From NCBI GenBank assembly GCA_004026145.2, contig CP034986.1, positions 18,032,933-18,096,932 of the forward strand: a stretch of 64,000 nucleotides of DNA, read 5' to 3'. Position numbers and translations under genes: made by a program. The notes beneath the pieces were generated by a model. It was not told where the DNA came from. It did not search any database and saw nothing but the letters and a program-made list of their open reading frames with translations. Below, piece after piece: positions 44,401 to 55,800 of this stretch. The DNA is from Takifugu bimaculatus. Its lineage: Eukaryota; Chordata; Actinopteri; Tetraodontiformes; Tetraodontidae. Every line of letters starts with the position of its first letter. Position 1 is the stretch's first letter.

Positions 44401-46983
44401 GGGACGAGCTCTACTAACACCAGAGCTATGTCTCCTTTCTTCCCGTCTGTTTTGTCATTCTTTACATTTTGTTTTCCCATTCCAGTGTCTCCTAGTTTCC
44501 TGCCTTTGTAATGATTTTTTTTACCTCTTCTGCCTTGTGTTTCCACTGATTTTTGTTTATCTTTTAGTTTTTTTAGCCTACAAACTTACCTCACTGACAA
44601 GCTTTTTTATTTGCTATTTTAATTTTTTAAATAAACTCTCCACGACTGACTTTGAAACTTGGTTTTCTTTTCATCATGGGTCTGCATGTGGTTGGACCGC
44701 CCATCATATCGGGGTCCTCACCCTGTCTTCTGAGTCAATGGGCAGTGAACAAAGAACTGTTAGAGTTTTGGTAGCTACATTTAGACGTCTCGGAGCATTG
44801 CTATGATTTACTCAAAGACGAGTGTGTGTGTATGGTGTATGTGCTTTAAAACCTGCCCAGGCTCTATTTTCTCTTTTCATCCTCTTTCTTGACAAGTAGT
44901 AGATACAAACAAAAAAACAACATTTCTTTTGCCTTTCTGATTACATTTATATGATTTTTTTTGCTTTAGGGGCTGAGAAATATGCTTTCTTTGTGGGAAG
45001 AAACTCAGCACAAGGCCTACTGCCTGGAACCAAACCCAGAACTATCTTGCTGTAAGGGGGCATGCCAGCTGTGCAACTTGGAATAAGATTTCCTCCCCTA
45101 ATTTAATCCCTGAAGTGAGCAGTGAAGCTGTTACATACAGATACATGGAGTAACATCCATCTCCACACTATTATTCCATTTCGTATGTGTTGTTGTAACT
45201 GCTGAACAAGGAGTTTGGCGCAGTTAAAATGTTAAATCAGAATATGAAAGACTTTTTTCTTCACACTGACTCAGAATTATCTAAAATTCTGAAAGGGGAA
45301 CAAACTTTCAAGCCCTCCTGTACCTCAATAACTATACAGCAGATGATGTTTAACGAAACAGGTAACATTTAGATTAACAGTATAAAAATCCCTCCAAACT
45401 CAATTAGCTGAATTTATTACATACCTACAGCCATTCGCTACCACTTGCCAGGCTTTAACCTTTTTTAATACTTGTTATAATTCATGTGGTCACACTAAAG
45501 TTATACCCTGACCTTCTCCTTTAATCTCTTCATTAATTAAAAGTCTCGATGTTTATACACTCTTTTGACTGCCTTCTCTCCGTGTCAAAAGGTCAGTTTT
45601 TCCCCCAGACAGAGATAAGGGAGCTTTTGACATCGCCGCTAGTAGGGGTCTCTTAGAACGCCTGATAACGCAGTGCCTGCATTATCTTTTATGTTAAAAT
45701 CCCTTGCCTTGTTAGCATGTTTAAATGATGGATCGCCCTCTTGCCGTCTGGGAGCCTCAACATCCCTGCAGCCTGGAAACCCCTTGCGCCCTGCATTCCG
45801 ATGATAGATTACACCACCTTTATCTCGACTGCTTGATTATTCCTCATCTGTGGCTAAAGCCAATTCCGACCAGGGATGTAATCACCTTGTAATGTTGCCT
45901 GAATTAGTTTGATTATGCCAGGTTCGTTTTTACCTTGTTATCTGGCTGGATTACAATGTTCACATTAAACACCGCAGTCAGCCAGAGGCTTCCTGAATGA
46001 AAGATGCACGCTGAGAGGAGGAGATATGCCTTCATAACACTGCATAATAACTGTCACATAGTTGACTTATGTGTTGCAGACATTTCACATTAAATATAAT
46101 AAACAGCCAACACACCTGCAATTAAGTAGCTTCCTCTTTGCTGTCCATATAATCAGGGTGAAAGCCTTCGGGAGAATGACCTCTTCAAATTATCTATCAA
46201 CATATTAGGCCAACAATCATTTACAGATGAGATACTAATTACATTTTATAAAGCGGGAAGGGGACATTTTCATAGATTACAGTCATTATTAATTACTACC
46301 TGACTTCATGAAATCACAGGCAGGATGTGATTCACCATGGTAGCTGACCTTCAGCCAGGAATGACAGCTGTGCTAATTTGATGATACGCGCGTTTCATGT
46401 TGCCTGCTTTGTTTTTGTCCTGGTTTCTTGCAGCTGCAGCTAATTCTCAACGCTACACATGACCAGAGCGGACATTAGTTTTGGAAATAAAAAAAATCAT
46501 GAAGAAAAAAATGGAAATCATCATGGCTTTGAAATTTTAGGTTATTTTCTCGTTCTGTCTAGGTATTTTTGTGGTTTCCACTCTTTCAGAGGAACCACCC
46601 AAATGAAGCTTCTAAGGGACCATTATCAAACACACCCTGATATTATATAAATTAACAAATTATGTGGGATTTTAGGAAGCACACAATGTTATATATATAC
46701 AGTATATATATGTTAGAAAAGCCAATCTGCTTGCATGTATTCGAATAGACAAACTACAAAGAATTGCACCCTTTTACTTGTTTAATTTTCATGAGCAGCT
46801 AAAAAGATGATGCCTGTGACTGTGCCTGTGTAGGTAGATAAAATAAATGAAATGACACGTAAAATGAAATTTGAAAGCAGCTTCCAGTGAAGCAGAGCTA
46901 TCCGCCTTATTCCAAAATGACCAGAATGAGAGACAATAATGTAGCCAAGGGGGTGTTTCAAGTTTTCATTTATTCTTCCCATA
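41421..46983. other. Long intergenic stretch, no gene recognised
   Basis: I see no supported gene. Poly-T at 42,083-42,099 and a degenerate GGTTA-rich array at about 42,797-42,850 are present. The segment about 44,300-44,790 (starting 'gtcacggtcctgggtctact') resembles a fish repeat I half remember; its 184-codon frame is not convincing. The segment at 45,580-46,000 is compositionally balanced. Confidence 0.4.
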
Positions 46984-48665
46984 AGTGGAAGGCAGAAAAG
47001 CCACTTCTGTTTGTAGTTGTTTATCGGCCCCTGCTGGGCCACATTCAGAGTTCCTATCTGAGTTCTCTGATTTATTATCTGACTTGGTCCTTAGAACAGA
47101 TAAAGTCACTATTATTGGAGACTTTAATATCCATGTAGATGTTGTAAATGACAGCTTTAGAAATGGCTTCATTTCATTACTTGAGTCAGTTGGTTTCCTC
47201 CAGCAGATAAACCAACCAACTCATAACTTCAACCACACCCTAGATCTAGTTCTGACTTATGGTGTTGAGGTAGAACATGTGTCAGTGTTCCCTCAGAACC
47301 CACTCCTGTCAGACCATTCTTTGATCACTTTTATATTTATGATTAAGGATTCTTCTATGCTCAGAGCACAGTCTTACTATAGCAGATGTCTTTCAGATAA
47401 TGCTGTAGCTAAGTTTAAGGAAGCGATCCCTGTGTTGATCCCAGGACCACCGTGTGTTTCCCCAGGGATCAATCATTATAATCTTAGCCCTGCTGAGATT
47501 GACTCTATTGCTGAAGGTGCAGCAACCTCACTGAGAATCACGCTTGATTCTGTTGCCCCCCTGAAAAAGAAAATAGTAAATCAGAGGAGGTGTGCCCCCT
47601 GTTATAATTCACATATCAGGACCCTCAAGCAGAAAGTGCGAAGACTAGACAGGAAGTGGCATTCTTGTAAAATAGACAGGCTACCATGTAGCCTGGAAAG
47701 ACTGTCTATTAGTTTACAAAAGGGCCCTCCGTAAAGATAGAATAGCTTATTTTTCTTCAACCTTCCTTTTATCTATAAAATTCTTGATGGTGGTGGTGAC
47801 TCGGTTACTGGAGCACCTGCAGAGAAACACCCTGTTTGAGATGTTTCAGTCAGGCTTTAGAGCTCATCACAGCACAGAAACAGCACTTCTTAAAGTTACT
47901 AATGATCTTCTCATAGCTTCAGATCATGGACTGGTCTCTATGCTGGTTCTGCTGGACCTCAGTGCTGCGTTTGATACAGTTGATCACGGCATCCTGTTAT
48001 ATAGACTGGAACATGTGATTGGGATTTAAGGGACAGCACTAGACTGGTTTAGATCATATTTATCTGATAGATACCAGTTTGCTCATGTCCATGGTGTTCC
48101 CTCCTCATACAGTAGGGTTAGCCATGGGGTTCCTCAAGGTTCTGTACTTGGACCAATCCTCTTCACCTTGTACATGCTTCCCTTAGGGAACATTATTCGG
48201 CAGCATGGGATAAATTTTCATTGTTATGCTGAAGACACTCAGCTTTATTTATCCATGAAACCAGAGGAGACAGAAAGACATAAAGCCCTAGATGGTATCT
48301 CATTAACATCTAGTCTCTCTGTGAGGAATACTGGAGTAACTTTTGATCAAAATCTCTCCTTCAACTCACACATTAAATTTAGAATAATTTTTAAAACCCT
48401 TCTTTTGACCGACAAGGTCCTCAGAGGCCTAGCTCCATCCTACCTGGAGGAGCTAGTGATACCTTATCAGCCCAATAGACCGCTCTGCTCTCAGAATGCT
48501 GGTCTACTTGTGGTCCCCAGCGTCTCTAGGGGTAGAATGGGGGGCCAAGCATTTAGCTACCAGGCCCCCCTGATATGGAACCAGCTGGGGTTAGGCCCTG
48601 GGATTCTGGAAACAATTTTGATTGTAAAAGACGCTATATAAATAAAGATTGATTGATTGATTGAT
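46984..48665 (+). mobile_element. L2/Maui-like LINE copy B with several internal deletions
   Basis: The copy begins abruptly within the endonuclease (5' truncated) and ends with a (ATTG)n tail at about 48,645-48,665. Relative to copy A it lacks about 490 bases at about 47,757, a block at about 48,277 and another at about 48,375. Endonuclease motifs (G-D-F-N-I-H, S-D-H) are kept. The reverse transcriptase catalytic motif reads Y-A-E-D instead of Y-A-D-D, so it is inactive. Confidence 0.88.
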
Positions 48666-50084
48666 AGAATGAAGTACACAGAGGGTCACTCACAGAGGGT
48701 TGAGTGAGGTGTGTGGGTGGGGGTGGGGTCAGGTGCGGTTGAGGTGGTCGTGTGTGCTAGTTCTCCTCAAAGCCTGCATCAAAACATGTTACCAGTATTT
48801 TACACTGAGCTTATGTAATGGCTGACAGTAATGAGGACCAGCGAGCAGTACTCCAATGTATGCGTGTGTGCATGTGTGTGTGTTTGTGTGTGTATGCTAA
48901 AAAGGGAAACAAGAAACTCAGCTTGTATATTCAATGATATAAAAAAAAATCAAGTGAAAATAATTTGCGGGTTGTTTTTTGTTTAAGCTCGAGATGACGG
49001 TGTGGGGATGCAGAAATGACAGACAGGGGTCCCTGTGGTACGTTTCTGAGACAGAAAAGCAAAGTAAATCAATAACACCTTTGTCAATGCCATGTGGCAA
49101 AGATGGATACTCTGCTGGTGCATATGAAATATGCATGCCTTTCTAAATCTGAAAGTATCGCGTGTGGGTGGGGGGGACAAACCCATGAGACTGTGGAAAA
49201 CTGAAATGCTGCTACTAGCAGCTAAGAATACACAACTCGCACTACTGATCAGTATCTGAAACAGGCTGGTGTCAATCACGGAGCGCTGCGGTCTACTGAC
49301 TATCTCGTGTCCATGAGGGACTGACTCACAATGTTATAAAATGCTGAATATTATTTTCCTCTATCTGATTTTCTTCATGGGATGTGCATTATTTGGGTTT
49401 GCTGTGCACCAAGATTTAGAAGCAATGTTATTCCTATGGAATTTAATTTACTCACATCCAGATATCACTGTAGGGAGTGAAGTGTCTTTTCATAACATGT
49501 TAATATCACGTGTGACTTGAAATGTCACCGTGTCCAACTACGTCTTGACAGTTATTCAAACTATGCTAAAGTTATTTAAGACAGATTTTGGAAATAAGTC
49601 ACCTGTAAGACTTCCAAATAAAATTTGTTAGAGTCTATAAATGAAAGATGAACTTCTGCTTTTAGTATCTAAATAATTTTATTGTCCAAGTAACGCTACA
49701 AATAATAGCAACTATCATCAAACTGCTGTGTTTTGTTGTTATCTGTGGGCAACAGTTGAGTCATTCCTTTTCTCCACACAGGAGAATAATAATGAGCAGG
49801 AACAAATGTAGCTTTTCAAATACTTAAAGGTGTGATTATCATCTGAAATAGACAACAAAAAACTCACAGAAGACTCACAAACTCAAATCACAGAAGATGG
49901 AAACCAAAGGCATACAATGAAAAAGGTATGTGTTCAGTTTACAGGGTCTTCATTAAAAGTAATCATATTCCTAATCAAATAAATGCTAACTCACTAGTTA
50001 ACTTGGGTTTGTACAGTTTAAGGCTTAGAAATGTGTGTAATCCATCTTAACCTGCATTGCTTTTCTACTTCTACCATTGCACCA
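48666..50084. other. Intergenic, no gene recognised
   Basis: No supported coding region. A GT-rich run lies near 48,860-48,895. Confidence 0.5.
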
Positions 50085-50375
50085 AATCAAATCAAATCAA
50101 TCTTTATTTATATAGCGTCTTTTACAATAAAAATTGTTTCAAGGCGCTTTCCAGAATCTCAGGGCCTGACCCCAGACAAGCAACAGCGGCAAGGAAAAAC
50201 TCCCCTTTAACAGGAAGAAACCTTGAGCAGGACCAGGCTCATGTAGGGGGACCCTTGTGCTGATGTACCGGCTGGGTAGAGAGAGAGGAGGGGGGGAGGA
50301 CAGGTAGAGGATAGAATCGAGAGGAGAGGAGGAGAGGACGGGCACAGAGCACAGAAACACATACAAAAATACACT
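50085..50375 (-). mobile_element. L2/Maui-like LINE 3' tail (copy D)
   Basis: It starts with (aaatc)n, then tctttatttatatagcgtct and the shared 3' untranslated body, in minus orientation. Purine-rich (GAGGA-like) sequence follows as in copy E. The coding part is absent (5' truncation). Confidence 0.8.
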
Positions 50376-51219
50376 ATTTATGCAAGCCACTGGCCTCCAC
50401 TCAACTCCTCCTTCGTTATTCCATCAGAACATGCTGTTCTCATTGACAGTGTTCCTCCCTTTGCTCAGTGGTGTTTATTTCTGCTGTTTGTCCCCCCTCA
50501 GAGTATTTCAGCCATCACAAGTAAGGTTTTCCTGCTGGCAGAGCCTCCATTCTCTACTTAGTGAGAGCTTACTGATCAACTTTTGCTGACTGGTTTATAT
50601 CAAGTCTTTGTGAAAGTATGTGAACGCTGTGTAACCCACTCCTGGTGAATACACTGGGAATCTACCGTAGGGTTGTACAGAGCTAAGGGAAAGGACACAG
50701 GTAACAAGGCTGCAAACTGTAAGATTTAGTGAAGTGAACTATCAGGGTGGTTATTGATAACTGGTTTTAACCATTGTCTGAACTGCAATGAGAGGAAAAT
50801 TTGGAAATTGCAACTGAAAGTTTAACATGGTAGCAAGAAACTAGTTCTGTTAGCTGGTTAAGCATCTGCTAAAAGACCCCTTTACAGAGGTTCTGTAGCA
50901 GCCGAGTCCAGTGCAATCACTGCTCTATGACCATCGCTGGGTTACAGAATAGAAAAAATAATGCCAGCAAAAGTGAAAAATGGAGTAAACCATATCATGA
51001 ATATGTCTCACTGGCTCAGGTGACTGAGCTGTTATCTCAATAATCTACACACCACGAACAATGTATACATGTTTACATGTATTAAAAATGACCCTGTTGA
51101 AATAATAAGTCTAGTCAGTTAATAAAGTACTGTGGTCACTATCACAGCAAAGGTTCTTTCAGATCCACCTCCTGAAAAGTCCTTAATATTTAAGCATCCT
51201 AGGTTCTTATGAAAGATCC
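50376..51219. other. Intergenic, no gene recognised
   Basis: Nothing recognisable apart from short frames without motifs. Confidence 0.45.
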
Positions 51220-51650
51220 TAGGAAATGAGTAAAAGATGCAACGATTCCAGGATTTTTCTCAACTCTTCGTTGTATGTTCGGTTTCAGAGAGGAAAACAT
51301 GGTAGACCACTCTTTTGTGACAGTGGATATGGTCAGAGTCACATTTTAGACAGGAGCTGGTTCACCCGAAGGACAAGACACCCTGGCATAGAGTATTATG
51401 GTTTATTCTATCCGGTGCCATGAAGAATGATCAGAGCTGTACATTGGTGAAACTAAACAGCCACTGTACTGACACATGGCCCAACATGGGACAGCCAATT
51501 CCTGAAGACAGGATTCAACCATCCATCTACACCAAAACGATGAGGAATACTCGAAGACAGCAATGTTGGTGTTTTGGTCAGACAAGAAAGACCTCAGTAA
51601 ACGAACACGGTTAGGTGCACGAATTACCTCATATTCTCCGTTGCCTGAAT
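51220..51650 (+). pseudogene. Penelope-like element endonuclease relic (GIY-YIG type)
   Basis: In the frame through about 51,428-51,610 the plus strand reads E-L-Y-I-G-E-T-K-Q-P-L followed by H-M-A-Q-H and, further on, a K-K-D-L-S-K-R-T-R-like segment, with stops. This pattern resembles the GIY-YIG endonuclease of Penelope-like retroelements. Only this fragment is present; no reverse transcriptase is visible. Confidence 0.5.
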
Positions 51651-51654
51651 CACA

Positions 51655-51890
51655 TTCTAACATGATTGACCCTGCAGACAATGACGCGGTTCAGCAAGCT
51701 TTGGTGGCGCAGGGTGCGCTTTTGTCGGGGATTTGGAGTTCCCTCCAGAGTCTTCCGGCTAGTGTTGCGACTCTCCTTGGGCAGGAGAGGCCAGCTCCTC
51801 CTTTGCAGTCTCCCGCCGCTTCAGCGTCATCCGGAGCCTCCGCTGCCTTACACTCACATACTTATTTATGTTTTCTTGTCAAGCTTTAAT
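51655..51890 (+). pseudogene. Ty3/gypsy-like Gag N-terminal scrap
   Basis: The frame has M-I-D-P-A-D-N-D-A-V-Q-Q-A-L-V-A-Q-G-A-L and then a Pro/Ala/Ser-rich part. This resembles the start of Gag in fish gypsy-type retrotransposons as I remember them. It then breaks off. No LTR or pol is visible nearby. Confidence 0.35.
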
Positions 51891-52047
51891 TACGCTATGG
51901 GATCACCAGGCTGTATGCAAAAACTCCCCTTTAACAGGGAAGAAACCTTGAGCAGGACCAGGCTCATGTAGGTAGACCCTCCTGCTGATGGCCGGCTGGG
52001 TAGAGAGAGGAGAAGGAGGAGGACAGGTAGAGGATAGAATAGGTAGG

Positions 52048-52105
52048 AGAGGAGAGGAGAGGAGAGGAGAGGAGAGGAGAGGAGAGGAGAGGAGAGGAGA
52101 GGAGA
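52048..52105. repeat. (GAGGA)n pentanucleotide microsatellite
   Basis: About 11 near-perfect copies of a 5-bp purine unit, grown from a purine-rich part of the LINE 3' untranslated region that is short in copy D. Confidence 0.9.
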
Positions 52106-52254
52106 CTATGACCCAGTGGGGTGACAGAGGCCTGTCAGGTGATCATGCAGCAGCCTCGGCCTATAACAATATAGCTAAGATGTTAACCTAATGATTAGAC
52201 GACCCCCTAAGTATGATAATTTGTCTGTCTATGATAATAACTGGAACTACAGAA

Positions 52255-52524
52255 TTAGTAACAATAAGCTTTTTCAAAGAGGTAGGTTTTAAGCCTAATT
52301 TTAAAAGTAGAGATGGAGTCAGCCCCCCGTACCTGGACAGGGAGCTGGTTCCATAGTAGGGAGGCCTGGTAGCTAAATGCTCGGCCCCCCATTCTACCTC
52401 TAGAGACTCTGGGAACCACTAGTAGACCAGCATTCTGAGAGCGGAGCGGCCTATTGGGCTGGTAAGGTGTCACTAGCTCCTCCAGGTAGGATGGAGCTAG
52501 GCCTCTGAGGACCTTGTAGGTCAA
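52255..52524 (-). pseudogene. LINE C-terminal coding end (copy E)
   Basis: The 89-codon minus frame ends the LINE ORF: G-L-A-P-S-Y-L-E-E-L, P-Y-Q-P-N-R-P-L-R, W-N-Q-L-P-V-Q-V-R, then F-K-I-R-L-K-T-Y-L-F-E-K-A. This is the best-kept 3' coding end in the window. It shows what copy A (15.87 kb) and copy B lack. Confidence 0.75.
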
Positions 52525-52735
52525 AAGAAGGGTTTTAAAAATTACTGTATTTTCACGACTATAAGGTGCACCTAAAACACTGAGATTTTCTCAAAAATCA
52601 ATGATGCGCCTTATAATATGGAGCACCTTGTGTATGGACTGAGTTCCAAAATCTGCTGTGCGCCTTTGGTGGGTGCACTACGGTAAACGCTCCGCCCATC
52701 GATTAGCGGCACACCTCTGCGTAAGGATCCCCTAA

Positions 52736-53465
52736 AATGGTGCCGGTCAAGCGAGACGCGTATGAATGAGGCTTACTTTAAACTGCAGGCCATCGAATAT
52801 GTGGCTGAAAATGGCAATCGAGCAATCTTAGTGTTTTCGCTTTATGAGGAGGCGGCATCTCTCCATACGCGCGAGGACAACTGTTGCGCAGCGGCTGCCT
52901 GTGGATTACCAGGAGAGGGTGGCCATCTTCCCTAACCCTAACCAGGAGAGGGTGGCCATCTTCCCTAACCCTAACCAGAAGAGGGCGGCCATCTTCCGCA
53001 CCTACTGCCGCGACAAGATAACCGCGCCCAGCCACATCACCAACATGGATGAGATCCCTCTGACTTTTAACATCCCTTTGACTCACAAAGTGGAGAAAAA
53101 GAGATCGGCACGGTGGCAATACGCACAACGGGGCACGAGAAGTCGTCGTTCACCGCGGTTCTCGGCTGCCATGGAAACGGACAGAGCGCTGGATGGCGGA
53201 AGGCAAACACTCCTTCACAAAGACTATGAGGCAGCGGCAGGCAAGTTATGCCACCATATGCGGGTGGATTGTAGACGCATGGGCTATGATACCGTCTTCA
53301 TGTATTGGAAGAGTTTTCACAAAATCAACGCTGAACCGGAACCGGTCAGTGAGTCCGATTCAGATGATTAAGAAGAGGAATTCGGGATGTTGGACATTGA
53401 AATAGTGCAGCTGTTTAATTTAGATACAGAAGATTAAAACTTTGATGATTTTGTGGCGGAAGAAT
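52736..53465 (+). pseudogene. pogo-like transposase relic in the second element
   Basis: Pieces of the same protein family as at 14.1 kb appear in order: a start region near 52,736 (M-V-P-V-K-R), a segment with N-M-D-E-I-P-L, a later piece matching the C-terminal H-S-F-T-K-T-M-R-Q-R-Q-A-S-Y-A-T-I-C-G-W region, and an acidic end. Shifts and deletions separate them. Unlike the 14.1 kb copy it keeps part of the catalytic domain (around 53,040). Confidence 0.7.
52911..53005. repeat. 33-bp tandem repeat with CCCTAACCCTAACC core
   Basis: About 2.9 copies of 'aggagagggtggccatcttc' plus 'cctaaccctaacc' lie within the second pogo-like element. They add the repeated peptide Q-E-R-V-A-I-F-P-N-P-N to the frame. 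Confidence 0.9.
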
Positions 53466-53935
53466 GAATATTTTGTTCAATAAATCTGTTGAAACTCACT
53501 GTTTTACTTCCATTTTTTACTGTATGTTTCAGCATGCGCCTAATAATACGGTGCGCCTTATGTATGTTTCAAATACAGAAATAGCACCCATAACTGAGAC
53601 TGCGCCTTTTAATACAGTGCGCCTTATGGTCGTGAAAATACGGTATTCTAAATTTAAAGGACAGCCAATGAAGAGACGCCAGTACAGAAGTTATGTGATC
53701 TCTTTTGTCCGTACCTGTCAGAACTCTGGCTGCAGCATTTTGGATCACCTGGCGGCTTCTTAAAGAGGTGTTTGGACACCCTGATTATAAAGAATTACAA
53801 TAGTCGAGCCTGGAAGTAACAAATGCATGGACTAACTTTTCGGCATCATGCTGCGTCAGTAGTTTCCTGATCTTTGTGATGTTCCTCAGGTGAAAAGGGG
53901 CACTTCTAGAGAGTGTTTTAATGTGTGGCGGTTAT

Positions 53936-54939
53936 GAACAATATCAAGGTGACTAATGGTCTCCCAGTGAACCTGGTGCATCATAAAATCACAGTTGTAC
54001 GATCGTTGGGGGAACATTAAACACACTACCAGTAATATTAGCCTGTTTACATGCACCTAATTGGAATGGTCCTATATTCTTCAGCAATATGTTTTCAAAT
54101 ATGCCCAATATTGGAACACATAAGCTTATAATTGCTGGAGATGCAGAAACATCAGATTTCTTTCAGTAGAGCACCCCTGTCAAGAGCTGCTTATTCCATT
54201 CATTCACTGCTTGAAAACTATGGTATAGTGAGTGTCAGTTTCAATTCAGTTCAAAGGAAAAATGTTGTATAGTTGTTGTTACCTGCCTATCTTAAAACAC
54301 TGTGCACAGCTGTTGCTCATACCTTGGGTTTAGATGGTTGAAGGTGTTCAAGATGGAGGCAAGCAGGTGAGTAGGCCGCAAGCAGGTAAGTAGCATGTAG
54401 GCAGAGGGAGAGAGGCAATGGCAGGCAGGCAAGCAAGCATGCAAGCAGAGGGGGGGAAATGGCAGGCAGGCAAGCAGGTGGCACACAGTGGTATAAACCC
54501 AAATTGTTTGTACTCCAAAATAAGGCTAAATAATCCAAATAAAATGGCTCCACAAAAACGGTCCGAATAAGTAAACTAAAGGGTTCGTTTCCTAAGTTCA
54601 AAGGTTTTCACATTCCAAAGATACAAGGCTTAAGCGGTAAAAAACTATATCACTACTAACTATTCCTTTGTCTAACTGAGACTGACTGCCAAGGGAGGGG
54701 CAGCCATCTTTACTTGGTCATGTAACCAATGCCTGTGTCAAAATAAAAGTACGTGGCCTGAGGCCAAGAAATCTTAACCCAAGTAAACATCTAAACTAAG
54801 GAAACTAAATTGGCTCTAACAGGTATGGTTGATGTGGCACTTTCGTAATCCCACTTCTAGGACGTATTATTTCTTCCTACCGGTCCACAAAAGTTGTTTC
54901 TCCATTGAATATTTATTTCTGGATAAGATATTTGTCAAC
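53936..54939. other. Intergenic with a GCAG/CAAG-rich simple repeat
   Basis: At about 54,355-54,482 there is a degenerate array of caagcagg/caggcagg units. Nothing else is recognised. Confidence 0.5.
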
Positions 54940-55800
54940 TATTAACTGCATGCAATTATAGGAGTTTAGTTATCTCAGATCATGGACCACTCTCTGTGAA
55001 AATGCTAATTTCCAGCACACATCATTTAGATTGTCAGTAGTGCCTCACATCTGAAAATTAATATTAGACACATATTAACACATTTTTTCTGAATTATTTT
55101 TTTCTAGAAAGCAGTCAAACTTCAGGAATGCCATCGTTAACAATTTGGGACTCATGAAAAGCCAATCTAATTTCATACTGTACCAGAAAAAAGAATTAAC
55201 ACCTCATACATCTAAACAAAGAAATTCTGACTGTTGGAAAATTATACAGTAGATCCCCATCAGCAGAGATTATTAAAAAATGCTAATCACAAAAAACAAC
55301 TTCATATCCTTTCAACTCAACAGGCTGAATATCTGAAATCAAGAACTAAGTACTATGAATGAGTCAAGAAAGAAAAACGAAAATCAGTGAAACAATTCCA
55401 GTGATTAACGAATGGTGAAAGAATGAATGGTGGACAATCATCTTAAAGAGCTTGAGAAAGACCTCACAGATAGGGAAATTACATCAGCAATCAATATGCA
55501 AAGTGGGAAAGCACCTGGCCCAGATGGCTTTTTATAAAAATCATTTAAGATTGACTTTCATCTTTACGAGCATCAGTGTTTGAAGAGTCTTTTACCTCAA
55601 ACGTACCTCAAACTGGCTCCAGGTTCTAAAGATCTCCTTCTCATCAGATTTCCTCAAACTGTTATACAATTTAAAGTTGTACATCATCTTCAGCGGTCCA
55701 AGGATAAACTCTCATGGATCAAAACAGAACTCAATCTTTGACGCTCACTCAAAAATAGTAGGACAAACTATCTACCCAACCCCTCTGATTTCACTGTTTG
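54940..55800 (+). pseudogene. L1-like LINE relic
   Basis: Segments in several frames read I-S-D-H-G-P-L-S-V (endonuclease end), then L-T-D-R-E-I and S-G-K-A-P-G-P-D-G-F (start of reverse transcriptase) with S-W-I-K-T-E-L later. Stops are frequent and the relic is deleted in the middle. The motif order is that of L1-type elements. Confidence 0.65.

Larger units (their letters stand above)
52545..53643. mobile_element. Second pogo-like DNA transposon, 1,099 bp, decayed
   Basis: The ends ctgtattttcacgactataagg and the inverse of its right end match the element at 13.9 kb. It lies between TA dinucleotides (52,543-44 and 53,644-45), again inside an L2-like LINE. The coding part (about 52,760-53,460, plus) is broken. 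A 175-codon frame at 52,844-53,371 includes a tandem repeat and a piece of the DDE domain (N-M-D-E-I-P-L-T-F). Confidence 0.85.
51922..53935 (-). mobile_element. L2/Maui-like LINE copy E (minus), split by a pogo-like insertion
   Basis: Reading on minus from 53,935, the LINE shows the post-RT coding region, an insertion of 1.1 kb, the C-terminal coding end (52,255-52,524) and the 3' untranslated body with an expanded (GAGGA)n run. It is 5' truncated at about 53,935. It lacks the AT-rich terminal tail seen in copies C and D, because the left edge starts inside the untranslated body. Confidence 0.85.

Noticed and set aside
44252..44806. 184-codon plus frame rich in Phe, Leu and Cys
   Set aside because: T-rich low-complexity translation over what looks like a repeat; no signal of a real membrane protein family.
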